Shown here piece by piece: positions 1 through 10,583 of a DNA stretch of 64,000 bases. The notes beneath the pieces are model-generated. The model was not told the DNA's origin. It did not search any database and saw only the letters and a list, made by a program, of their open reading frames with translations. Location of the stretch: positions 20,776,001 through 20,840,000 of the forward strand of contig CM042032.1 of the NCBI GenBank assembly GCA_023525975.1. The letters are read 5' to 3'. The translations under genes and the position numbers were made by a program. The DNA is from Smallanthus sonchifolius (Eukaryota; Streptophyta; Magnoliopsida; Asterales; Asteraceae). Each line of letters starts with the position of its first letter. Position 1 is the first letter of the stretch.

Positions 1-1408
1 CTTTTTGATCGAAAACTATTTCAGATGATATATTTTCGGTCAAGAGATTTCGACCAAAAATTCCAAACATGATAAATTTTGAAAAGTTTCAAACCATTTT
101 TTTATATAAGTCCATTTTCACATCATTAAGACATTTTCCAAATTTTTTTTAATAATTTTAACAATCACAATCATAACCAGGTAAGAATCCAAAAAACTCT
201 TTTTTTTAATATATATAAAAAATGACTTATTATTCTTTTTCAAACACAGAAAACAGTTAAACACTTAATGAAATTCATATTTTTTTTTATTTATTTTTAC
301 TATTTTCTTTTTGACTTTTTCTTATCATATTTCAACAATTTTATTCCAACCTTTTATTTTGTTTTCATGAACTGAAATGACATAGGATCATAAATGTATA
401 TTGTCTTAACTACACTGCATATCAAATCAGGATCTAAACAGTTCAACCTTGATTGCCAGTATAATTTTCAGCTTAAACTCAAACATCATATTTCAGCAGA
501 TACGGTGTGACATTTAAGGTAAGATTTGTCAATACAAAGTGTATCCAAACATCGAGATGGATTAAGCCAATACGCAACACAAAGTTTCACCAAAGCATAA
601 TCCAATCACCAGCATGAGGGTAGCGTTTTTAGCACAGGAAAATAATCCAGATGGATTTGATGGGAATCCTTTTGATTCATATATATTGGTTTCTGATGGA
701 ACCAACACTGAATCAGTTTGATTCATATGAGATTTTGGTATGCGGATATCCATAGGGTATTGGATATGTCAATTGAAATCACGAATGATTCAAAGGGCGA
801 GACAGACTGACTTTCGGATTTCCATCCGAGATTTCCACCAGAACCATCAGCTGTATAAAAATGTTTAACTCTAAATCGTATATTTGACGGGTATAGTCAA
901 TAGAGTAAACAAATTGTGCTAAAAACCCATCAAGATCCTAGTCTCACGGTATGTATGGATTTACTTAGCATTCGAAGAATGAAAGTACCGATATTCGATG
1001 AGGATAACACTAATATTGCGATTTAGTTAATCACACAAATATCGCCTAATTTACATATGCAAGCCTACCATCATATCAAAAATTGTAACCGATGTCACCG
1101 TCATATCCAATTCATGAACAAGCTCCGCACACACTTGTACTATCATTTCCTATATATACGTCATTCAGACACACAAATTTTCTTTTTCTTTTATTCTCCC
1201 CCTAAAATTGTGATGTAACTTTATTTACTATTTATGTCACTTATGAGAACAAACATTCATTAAGCTAACACACATATAAAGCGTACACAACACAATTTTA
1301 ACACTTAAAAGAAAATCTTTTTGAGGAACAGGTTTCTAAGGTCTTTAAGTTCAAAAATGGACTATTTATTATAAAAAAAACCCCTTTTTATTATTATTTT
1401 TTTTATTT
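1..1408 (-). other. Non-coding pol-aORF spacer of Copia-1
   Basis: No reading frame here looks coding; the longest open stretches are short and low in complexity. By comparison with Copia-2, where about 2.3 kb separates pol from the aORF, this is the same spacer. A polypurine-like AGGGGGAG lies on the minus strand at 1196-1203. At 1-60 the family palindrome motif (TTTTCGGTC / GATCGAAAA / TTTCGACC) appears, matching its position just upstream of the aORF in Copia-2. This suggests the aORF begins not far left of the window. Confidence 0.55.
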
Positions 1409-4400
1409 TTAAAATGAAATCATCCCCAACATCTCAACCAAAGAGTTAAACCGATCCGTTGAAAAAGCTTTTGTAAAAATATCGGCTTTTTGCTCTAGGA
1501 TATCGACATGGACCACTTTAATCGGCCCATTCTCAAAACAGTCACGAATGAAATGTAACCTGATCGTAATGTGCTTTATTTTGGAATGCTGAATGGGATT
1601 TTTACTATTCCGAGCACTGCTTCGTTATCACAATAAATCGGAGTTTCAAGAAATTTACTCCAAAATCTAGCATTTGATGTTGAATCGAGATAACTTGTGA
1701 ACAACAGCTCGACGCAGCAGTATACTCAGCTTTCAGCAGTTGATGTGGATACATTCGTTTGTTTCTTATACTGCCAAGACACCAGTCTCTCCCCCCAAAA
1801 TTGACATCCACCTGAAGTTGACTTCCTGTCCAAATTACAACCTCCATAATCGCTGTCAGTGTAAGCAAGAAATTAAATTCAGAATCAGAAGGATACCATA
1901 AACCTAAATTTACTCGACCCTTAAGATATCGGAAAATTCGTTTAACAGCTGATTCATGAGATTCTTTTGGAGCCGCCTGATATCTGGCACAAGAGCAAAC
2001 AACAAACATGATATCTGGTCGACTTGCAGTTAAATACATCAACGAGCCAATCATTGACATGTACATCTTTTGATTTACTTCAACTCCCGACACATCGACA
2101 GTTAAAGGTTCATGAGGAGCAATTTGTGTTGAAGCTGATTTGTAATCGGTCATTTTCAATTTTGTAAGAATATCTTTCACATATTTGGCTTGATGAATAA
2201 TAATTCCTGATTCAGACTGCTCAAATTGTAACCCCAGAAAGAACTGCATTTTTCCCATCAAGCTCACTTCAAACTTTAATTTCATAACTTGTTCAGATTC
2301 TTTGTAAAGAGCTTCATTTGTTGATCCATGGATAATATCATCGACATAAACTTGTACAATTAACAAATCAGCATCATATTTTTTCAGGAATAAGGTCTTG
2401 TCAATTGTTCCACGAACGAAGCCATTTGATATAAGACGTATTGACAAGGTTTCATACCACGCACGAGGCGCTTGATGTAACCCGTACAGTTCTTTTTCAA
2501 GATTATACACTTGAAATGGATGAGCTAGATCTTCAAAACCTGGTGGTTGATTCACGTAAACTTCTTCCTTTACGTCCCCATACAGAAAAGTTGTTTTTAC
2601 ATCCATTTGATATACAGTAAATTTCTTGTACGATGCATAAGCCAAAAAGATTCGTATGGCTTCAATTCGTGCAACAGGAGCAAAGACATCATCATAATCT
2701 AGTCCTTCTTCTTGATAAATACCATGTACAACCAAACGAGCTTTGTTTCGAACTACAATCCCACGATCATCCTTTTTGTTTCTGAAGACCCACTTCTTTC
2801 TAATTGGATATTTTCCCTCAGGTAAGTCCACAAGATGCCACACGTTTAACTTCTTAAAATGAAGCAATTCTTCTTGCATAGCTTCAATCCAAATTGGATC
2901 TTGTAAAGCAACAGTAACATTCTTTGGTTCCTCTTGAGATAATAAACATGAGTACAAACAAATATTTATATTTCTAGTTTGACTTCTTGTCTTTAATCTA
3001 TCTTCAAGAGATCCAATAATATTCTCAACTGGATGAGCAGAATGGATTTGATGATTATGAATATGCTTAGCTTCCACAGATTCTGGCATGTTTGTATCAT
3101 TCAACTCTGGTAATTGATCATTTGAATCTTCAACACTAGAAGAACTTGTCTGAATTACATCCTCAGTCTGATCATTTACATGATCCAACTGAACTTCATT
3201 AACGGCTGGTTCATCATTTGTACTTGGAATTTCTTGTACTTTAGAATCAACATTAGTGACATAGTTATCAACAACATCTTCTTGTGTTTGAGTTGATGTA
3301 GTAACATTCTCAGACATCTCATTTTGAATCATCAAATTCTGTGGTGCAAACAAAAACTTTCCAACAGATAGATCAGTACTTGTAGAAGACTCAGTTACAG
3401 TACCCGAAGTACTTGCTTCATTAGAATCCATTTGAAGTTGTTGATCAAAAGTTTTGAAGATTACTTCAGCATCAAAGAACCAGTCAGGTCCATTTTGATC
3501 TGTAGGAGTATTTAGTTCTTGCCACTCCATATAAAATGATTCTTGAACAATTTTGGTTCTTTTGTTGTACACTCTATAAGCTTTCTGATATGAAGAATAA
3601 CCCAAAAAATAGCATTCATCATCGACAGCTACAAATTTTGGCAATGAATCTTGTGTATTCAACAATGTACAAGAACAATCAAATGCTCTGAAGAACTTGA
3701 TATATGGCTTTCGTTTATAGAATAGTTCATACGAAGTCTTTGTAAGTTTCTTCACCATAAGAACTATGTTTAAAACATAACATGCAGTATTTACTGCTTC
3801 AGCCCAGAAGATAATGGGCAACTTGGAATCGACAAGCATTGTTCGAGCAGCTTTTATTAAAGTTCTGTTCTTCCTTTCAGCTACTCCATTATGTTATGGT
3901 GTTCTTGTAGCACTATACTGATGTGTTATTCCTTTTTCTGCACAAAACGAACTTATCAGTTTATTTTTAAATTCTGTTCCATTGTCACTGCGAATGATTG
4001 AAACTTTGCTATCACAGATGTTTTCTATTCGTTTGAAAAAATCAATAATTGTTTCAGGTGTTTCATCCTTTGTTGCAAGGAAAAACACCAATGAAAATCT
4101 TGAAAAATCATGTATTATAACAAGACAATATGACTTTTTCGCAATACTTTTAACTCGAACTGGACCAAACAAATCCATATGAATAACAAATAAAGGTCTA
4201 GTAAAAGTTATGGTTTTTCTTGGATGGGACTTCTTGTGTTGTTTTCCCTTTGCACATGACATGCAATTTTCTTCAATTATGAACTCTTTCTTTGGCAATC
4301 CTCGCACCAAATCTTTATGCACCAAGTTATTCATGTTCTTGAAATTCACATGACCCATTCTTCGATGCCACAAATAAGATTTTGAACCAGTTGCCTTTGA

Positions 4401-4826
4401 TAATAAACATGAAACATTTACTAGTGTACTATGATCATTCATGTCAACCACATATGTGTTGAATTTCCCTGGAGCACGCATCAGAATCATTTCTTCTGGA
4501 ATAACCAATCCAGGCTTTAAGAACAAGCATTCCTTTGCAGTAAAATGAACTGGTATGTCTTTATCACAAACTTGAGAAACACTTAGTAAATTGAATTCCA
4601 ATTGAGACACAAAATTTACTTTTTCTAATGTTATGAGTTCATTCGACACTGTTCCTTGACCGGTTATTTTTCCTCCCTTTTTATCACCAGCAAATGCAAC
4701 AAAACCTCCATCAAAAGTTCGAAAATTTTCCAGAATTTTTCTTTGTCCAGTCATGTGACTTGAGCAACCGCTATCAACATGCCAAGCATTATTAATAGTC
4801 CTCTCGGTTAAACTCTGCACATTCAA
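1409..4826 (-). pseudogene. Copia-1 pol (protease, integrase, RT, RNase H), broken
   Basis: Reading from 4826 down, the frame shows a protease DSG motif in WHVDSGCSSHMTG. Next comes the integrase HHCC zinc region (H-R-R-M-G-H, later C-M-S-C), then integrase acidic residues in HMDLFGPV and IRSDNGTEFKN. A Thr/Ser-rich linker follows, then RT with the YVDD catalytic box at 2337-2348. RNase H is degenerate. An in-frame TAA at 3894-3896 sits inside the integrase core. A frameshift comes before 1605, after which the C-terminal RNase H coding (HSKIKHITI...) continues in another frame to a TAA at 1409-1411. The product would be the Pol enzymes that process, copy and integrate the element. The gene is inactive as written. 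Confidence 0.85.
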
Positions 4827-7553
4827 GACAAAATTAATTATAAACAGGTACCGAGATCATCTTTGACCCGGGCTAACTTTTACCTTTTACAGTCTTAACA
4901 TCTTGTTCTTTCAATTTTATCAATTTTATATTTTTCTTTATTCCAACCATATTTGAAGACTGTTCATTTTTAACTTTCTAAACATAACCAACATTTTTCG
5001 CATATTTCATAGTAATTTTTTCTTTAGTAAAATAGATTGGTTGGTTAAATTTCTTCACATATTGTGAACCTTTTGGGACACGTTTATCCTCAAACTTTGG
5101 TAGCACATAATCAGGGCAAACATTAGAATATAAAGCATGACAATTTCTGGAAAGCAAGTAATCACGACTGTATCTTTGTATCACTTCTGACTCTGACACA
5201 CTGTCGTTCTCAGATGCTCGCTTGAAATGCCGAATAACGTTGCTCTTAACTTTCACTTTGTTCTTTGTGAACCTTGGCTCACTAGAGTTATGTTTGCAAT
5301 TTCTCGCAAAATGACCAACCTGACCTCACATAAAGCAATTGTAGCTCTTAGGCTTTGACTTTGAACACTCGCCTACTTCACTCTTTAGGCCACAACTTTT
5401 CTTTCTAAATATTTTTTGATTTGAATAGACTTATCTTTGACATCAATGAACTTGTTTTTGACATCAATGGTTTTGCCTTTGACTCACCAAGACTTTCTTT
5501 AGACGTTTGTTGGTACACTCACTTTAACTTTGACAACTTTATTGTTCTCTGTCTCACTGGTAAGAATATGATTCTCTGGAGCTATGACATTATTTTTCTT
5601 TGGTCTCTCACTTGACAAATCATACTCTTGAATCAGAGGATTTCCAAACTTATCTAAGACAACATCACCAACTAGACTAGAGAGTTTATTAAGTGAGACA
5701 TAATCTCTAGCTGTATGCACCACTTTATCAAAGAAAGTAGATGTTGATGACACTTCAGACACACAATCAAACTCAACACAACCATTAGTAGAACATGCCG
5801 AAACATAAGAAATATCAGAATCAGAATCAGAAGCATTAATATTTTTTACATCAGAATTTAAAATTGAAATTGAAACAAATTTATCTAGATTACAGTGAAC
5901 ATCTAGATACTGTTTACAGTCCCTAATAAACTCCCTAGTGCACCATTTATTGAAAGCTGAAAAACTTTTCACTCTATCAAGTTCATTTTCATCATCCACA
6001 CACCCTGAGTTTATATCTGCATTAATATACATAATGCTTTATATTTTCTTGTAAAATTTACTTCTTTTTGTTTCAATTCTTTGTTTAGTCTTATTAGTTT
6101 ATCATTTTCAGCAATCAGAAACGTGTTTGCTGCATGATAGTTTTGCATTCGATCTACACATAATGAGGAAAATATATCAAATTTATTTTCAGAATTTACC
6201 TCATTCTTAGATGAAGTTTCATTAGAAACAGCAGCTTTACCCTTTTCTTTAGAATCGGTTTTGAGCACACAGTCACTGGCAATATCAGCTGGTTTCATTG
6301 AATCTTCAATTTTAGCCATCAAGGCTTCATCCATTTCATCCTCAACATCCTCGATCTCATCCTCCCATTCACTTATCAGATTCATCAATCATTTCCACCA
6401 GCTTAACCCCGCTTCCCTCAACCTTCTTTTTCTTGTCCTTGGTACACTCACGAGCGAAGTGACCAAGCTGTTGACAGTTGTAGCACCTGAGTTTAGCTTT
6501 GTCAAAACCAACCTTTTTACCAAACTGCAACTTATCCTTCCCAACCTTCTGCAAATACTTTGTAGCCCTTACAACTATCATGGCCATCTGCCATTGCAAG
6601 TCCATATATTCCAAGTCATCAGGATTGATCTGAACAAGATCTTCTACCTTATGCACGGCATGTTGTAACTTTCCTGTCACCAGTGCATCATAGCTGCTCA
6701 TAAAAGCTCCAAACAAAGCAATCTGATCTTCAGGGATTTGTCCAGATGACTCGACTTTCTCACCAGAGGAGTGTTCACAACAACCTTTGTTTTTCTCAGG
6801 TTTTGTTCCACTATTTCCTTCACTACTTCTAGAAAATAATGCTGCATTTGTTGAACTTGAATTATTTTGTTTATCTTTGTTGTTCAGTTCTCTCTTCTTT
6901 GCATCCAATTCATAAGACTCGTGTAAAAAGGTAATATCATCAAGTGTTTTACTCTTTAGATCTGGAGTTGTGTTCTTGAATAGCATACAAGGTATGCTCT
7001 AGCAATCTGACAGTGAGTCTAACAGCTTCTTTCCTAGTTCATACTCTTCAAGTTTTACTCCCATTTTTCTCAACATGTTGATCATGGTTGTAAACCTAGT
7101 CACCTGCTCACTGAGAGTGTCATTCTTTTTATAACTAAACATGTTATATTGCTTCAGTAGAAGATCGGTTCTGCTTTCCTGAAGAGCTGCGTTACCTTCA
7201 AATATTAAGCAAAAAGCGTTCCACAGACCCTGAGCAGTTTCATGTTACTCAAAATTCAAATACAACTTAGTCGGAAGTGCAAAAATAATTAAACCTAATT
7301 CTCTGTTATCCCTTTCGATTAACTTCTTATCTTCCTCTGAATAAAGATCAGGATCAGCAATCGGGACAAACCCATCAGCATTTGCAGTCTTAGAAATGTG
7401 AGGACCTTTTACAATTGATTCTCAAAGTGTGTGTTCAGTAAAATTGAAATAAGCCTTCATCATTATCTTCCAATTTGAAAATTCTGATATTGATTTTAGC
7501 ATCGGTGATGATTTCCCAATAACCCTCTCAGTATCGTATACCTTTCCAGCCAT
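4827..7553 (-). pseudogene. Copia-1 gag with two zinc knuckles, broken
   Basis: I chose the ATG at 7551-7553 because it opens an N-terminal frame beginning MAGKVYDTERVIG that continues collinearly into the capsid region. The first CCHC knuckle, CYNCQQLGHFAREC, lies near 6440-6490. A second, CFM-stop-GQVGHFARNC, lies near 5285-5340; a TGA at 5326-5328 replaces its second cysteine. Acidic and coiled segments (for example EDEIEDVEDEMDEA) lie between them. Further stops occur near 7420 and 7244, and frameshifts near 6380 and 6020. The long linker with a second knuckle matches Copia-2 and is unlike the short Tnt1-type gag. The frame ends with a stop just before the protease region, at the same codon where Copia-2 stops. 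Confidence 0.8.
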
Positions 7554-7606
7554 TCTTTACTTGTAATTTGAAACTTGGTCTAAATCAAAAAAATTTTCAA
7601 CTTATA

Positions 7607-7770
7607 ACTTTTCAGTCGAAAACTTAGTACAATACTTTTCGATCGAAAAGTCAGAATATTTCAAACAAATGAAATTTCGGACAATACGTTTCGAACGAAA
7701 TCCTTTTCGATTTCTTCAAACAGAGTTTTCGGCTACTTCCAACAAACTTTTCGGACAATTCAACATAAGA
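7607..7770 (-). repeat. Family palindrome motifs in the Copia-1 leader
   Basis: The leader between PBS and gag contains imperfect inverted repeats of the same TTTTCGNTCGAAAA type found in the LTR. One is a perfect 16-bp palindrome, CTTTTCGATCGAAAAG (7635-7650), and another is TTTTCAGTCGAAAA (7609-7622). Weaker TTTCGAACGAAA and TTTTCGG copies follow. The remainder of the leader (7771-7952) shows no other feature. Confidence 0.7.
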
Positions 7771-7952
7771 ACACTTGAAATGACCAAAAACTTTCTGTGA
7801 TGATCCGAGTAAAGAATCAAGTCTTAAAACTTGATGCAAACTTCATCTCCATCAAAACTAGCTTCAAATCAGCAACAATGGCACCCAAATTACTTCAATT
7901 TGATCAGATTTGACTTAAAACCTTCTTGAATACCAAGAGCTATTAACCAATT

Positions 7953-7964
7953 GCTCTAATACCA
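7953..7964 (-). other. Primer-binding site of Copia-1
   Basis: The minus strand reads TGGTATTAGAGC, two bases (AG) inside the LTR end. This is the initiator tRNA-Met type PBS with one mismatch to TGGTATCAGAGC, as seen in Copia-2. It fixes the LTR boundary at 7967 and the element orientation. Confidence 0.85.
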
Positions 7965-7966
7965 CT

Positions 7967-8380
7967 TGTGATTCCCTCAGATCTGCTGATATTCAAAGAT
8001 AAAGTATTCAATCACTCTCTGAATTGGCGGAAACAATTCAGAAATCAAATCCACACCAAAATGAACAAATCAAAGATGAGCAATCTCGATACTATCAATC
8101 ACACCAAATACATATTTCATAATGATTATCTTCGTTAATCAAGTATTAACACACAAAGATTCTTTTGATTAAATTGTAAAATTCACAGTACAAAATGAGA
8201 AAGTTACTTGAAATACAAGACACAACTATTTATACTAGAGAGTTTTCGGTCGAAATCTTCTTGATCGAAAAATGTTTTCGACCGAAAACATTTTCCGACC
8301 GAAAATATTTTTCGACCGAAAACTCTGAAGTTAATACTTCTAAAACCTAATTGATTTCTATAGACTATTAGGTTCCAACA
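7967..8380 (-). repeat. 5' LTR of Copia-1 (414 bp)
   Basis: On the minus strand it starts TGTTGGAACC and ends ATCACA, next to the PBS. U3 holds the TTTTCGGTCGAAAA palindromes, followed by a TATAAATAG box. The U5 part includes ATTGGCGGAAACAAT (8023-8037), also present in the Copia-3 LTRs. The partner LTR is outside the window, so age cannot be judged. Confidence 0.85.
8226..8325 (-). promoter_or_regulatory. Copia-1 LTR promoter: palindrome cluster plus TATA box
   Basis: A TATAAATAG box (minus strand, 8226-8234) is preceded, in transcription order, by about five TTTTCGGTCGAAAA-type inverted repeats (8243-8325). One is ATGTTTTCGACCGAAAACAT (8272-8291), with 9-bp perfect arms around a 2-nt centre. 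The arrangement suggests cis-regulatory elements at the core promoter. Function is inferred only. Confidence 0.6.
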
Positions 8381-9133
8381 GTTTCTCATCTTGGCCGAAA
8401 ATAATAAGAAAGATATGAATGGGATGTTTACAAAACCAAGGTATGGTGTAGATATGGTCTTGCGCTAGCTTTAATCCTCCTTGTATCACCTTGAAATACC
8501 TTGAATGGAGCTTGAAATGGATGATGGATTTTTGAGAGAGATGGGGGCTAGGGGAGAGGGTTGCGGCCGAGATAAAGAGAGGGAGAGAGAGTGAGATTAG
8601 GGTTAGGGTAAAATGAGAGTTAAGGGGTTTAAGGGTGTTTTATTTAAATTGGTTATGGGCTTTCTTGTATTTTTAGGCTTTTTAATAAAGGAAATGGGCT
8701 CTAATGGACTATTATAGTTAAAAAGCTGAATTCTTTAAGTCAAAGTGACAAAACCATTATTTCTATAAAATCAAATTTAATGTTGGCACATATCGCGTAT
8801 CCGCTTAAAAAGCGTCAAATAAACGTTGTTCTTAAAATTCCAGAAAAATTCACATAAGCATGAAATATTAAATCACAGTATTACATATAATTTTTGCACA
8901 CCAACTATATGTCTAAGTATTATTTCTAAAATTCATTAACGTTCGTGTGACAGGACGCGTGTGTGACCCGGTAATCCGCCCGATTACCGATGCATGTATT
9001 GAAATGAAACAAATGGACTTGCTATATGAAATATGTACTTAATTACTCTATAATTAAGTATATGCAAGTGTAATCATATGAATTCAAGTAATAGTCAGGT
9101 ATGGATATTAACCTGAATTTGTCGGGTATCACA
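8381..9133 (-). mobile_element. G0: Ty3/gypsy LTR fragment interrupted by Copia-1
   Basis: On the minus strand this begins TGTGATACCCGACAAATTC at 9133, closely like the start of the G1 and G2 LTRs. Downstream in the same strand come an AATTTAAATAAAAC TATA-like stretch, a pyrimidine-rich 5' UTR-like segment, and CATTCAAG|GTATTTC. The last resembles the candidate leader-intron donor in G4. Copia-1's LTR abuts it at 8380, so the rest of the LTR and the element body lie left of Copia-1, outside the window. I see no open reading frame in it. Confidence 0.65.
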
Positions 9134-9806
9134 GTAATGGTGAGGGGATATATGAGCTTGAGGATGGGGATATTTTTGAAGCCCAACAATCAAAGAACAA
9201 GCTGATACTACACTTCCAATAATAGATATAAATGAGACAACAGCTGGAAATCCAACTCAGGAAGCAGGAACCAGTAGTACCTCCTGGAGGAATACGCCTC
9301 AGGAGTGGTTCAAAAAAGTTGTAGAGGCCCCGTGGTATAAGCCACAATACACCGGTGCAACTGGAATGATCATGTCAGTTAGATTTGAGGAAGACAAGGG
9401 TTTTTTAGCAATAAAACGTTCTGGTGGAGTACAATACTTGAAACCAACTACCGAAGCATTCAATTCCCTACCCAAATATGACCTCATAAACTTAGCAAAC
9501 CGCGAACTCTGTAATACTACATCACATGCGGTAGCTAAAGGATTGTGGGGAACCTTGCAGAGAGAAGGAAGGCCGGGGAGATTTGAAATCTTTAAACCTC
9601 AGGAACCGAGGCGTATCAAGGACAGATCAATGATTCATCCTGTGACACGCAAATTCATAAAAAGACTTGTCTACAATCCAGTTCTTTGTGAAACTAACAT
9701 ATCCTTGAAGAAAATTCCTCACGATATGTTAGGGAATATGTGGTATTGGTTTGTAGATCCTTCGACCGGGGAGGCAGTGATGGTTAAAAAGAGAAGCTTG
9801 CAATAG
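9134..9806 (+). pseudogene. Copia-5 accessory ORF, C-terminal part
   Basis: This plus-strand coding remnant is homologous to the C-terminal domain of the Copia-2 and Copia-4 aORFs. The frame from about 9211 gives TPQEWFKKVVEAPWYK, then FLAIKRSGGVQYLKP, a cysteine-poor middle, and NMWYWFVDPSTGEA. These match SWFYDGESKLFVIKRSDG and KWWYVDVNTGEA in Copia-2, so both WFY-type modules are recognisable. The 5' side is cut off by G0 at 9133, and an early frameshift lies near 9210. The stop at 9804-9806 is premature, because homologous coding can be traced in degraded form (FDEISFINFYV) to about 9900. Function unknown. Confidence 0.75.
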
Positions 9807-10027
9807 ATTATTCGAGTATTTGATGAAATCAGTTTCATCAATTTTTATGTAAAATATTTAGAGGTTCTCGTTGACAAGTATTGCTTACATACTGATGAAT
9901 AGACAAAGATGCTGGCTACCAAAATTCAACAAGCTGGTCAAATTCTGCTTTGATTACAAATCAAATATCAGCGGTGGAAATCAAGCCGGAAGCTCATAAA
10001 AGACTGAAGACATCCAGAGGTGTTGTC

Positions 10028-10038
10028 AAGGGGGAGTC
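10028..10038 (+). other. Polypurine tract of Copia-5
   Basis: AAGGGGGAGTC abuts the LTR start TGTTAGAGC. It is identical to the PPT of Copia-2 on the other strand (38495-38505). It would prime plus-strand DNA synthesis and marks the 3' LTR boundary. Between 9807 and 10027 I see only degraded aORF tail. Confidence 0.85.
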
Positions 10039-10583
10039 TGTTAGAGCATGTTTTGATGACAGGCACTTTGGATCATGCTCAAGCTTTTGTTATTTATCTT
10101 TCAGTCTTGTCTTTGTATGTATTTGTATTTGTCCTGGTCTTTATCGAGTTGTAATCTCTAAACCTGTAATCCTTGTATGTTTTGATTGTACTAAGCAAAT
10201 ACGCATGGAAGTTTCTCTAGCGTATTTGTTAAGTACAAATGGTCATGCACACTTGATCAAGTACGCATGAAGGATGTTCATGCGTACTTGATAAGTACGC
10301 ATGGACCAAGTCTATAAATAGAATAAGTTTGTTTCATTTTCAACACATACACAAGTACGCACAGATCAGAGTATTGTCAGTCCAGAATTCCTTTTGTTTG
10401 TGTCTTTACTTGTTTGAAACACCGTGTTATCAATAGACCGTGTATTTATTAGTACATTCGGGTGTTGATTACTTTTCTTTCGTTCATATGTCGTTCCACC
10501 TAGTAACAGGCATTCCGCACCTGATTACTAGGCTACATTCTCACACGTTTTCGATTCGTTACACCCACCCGGAGGGACCTACA
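10039..10583 (+). repeat. 3' LTR of Copia-5 (545 bp)
   Basis: It starts TGTTAGAGCATG right after the PPT and ends ACCTACA. Immediately beyond it, minus-strand aORF coding of Copia-4 starts, which shows Copia-5 inserted in the opposite orientation into Copia-4. The other LTR and the second target-site copy are outside the window. Confidence 0.85.
10197..10320 (+). promoter_or_regulatory. Copia-5 LTR promoter: TACGCATG palindromes plus TATA box
   Basis: Copies of AAGTACGCATG and its complement cluster at 10197-10306. The best is a 16-bp perfect inverted repeat, ATCAAGTACGCATGAA (10256-10271) with its complement at 10277-10292 around a 5-nt loop. A TATAAATA box follows at 10313-10320. This is the same layout as in the other copia families here, but with an unrelated motif. 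Confidence 0.65.

Larger units (their letters stand above)
1..8380 (-). mobile_element. Copia-1, Sirevirus-type Ty1/copia retrotransposon (left end outside window)
   Basis: Order on the minus strand: 5' LTR (7967-8380), PBS (7953-7964), leader, gag (from 7553), protease-integrase-RT-RNase H (ending 1409), then a non-coding spacer to the window edge. That order (integrase before RT) defines Ty1/copia. The RT style, with a valine-arginine-asparagine-lysine-alanine stretch and a YGLHQAPRAWYE block, and the long two-zinc-knuckle gag, resemble Sirevirus elements. The aORF and 3' LTR expected from Copia-2 must lie left of base 1. The 5' LTR starts TGTTGG on the minus strand. The bases beside it (8381-8385, GTTTC) should be one target-site duplicate, but the partner is outside the window. 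Many stops and frameshifts make this a dead copy. Confidence 0.85.

Noticed and set aside
562..753. Short minus-strand ORF in the Copia-1 spacer
   Set aside because: 63 codons with no motif, not found in the matching Copia-2 spacer. Probably chance.
9129..9487. Minus-strand small ORFs over the Copia-5 aORF
   Set aside because: Antisense shadows of the plus-strand aORF remnant.
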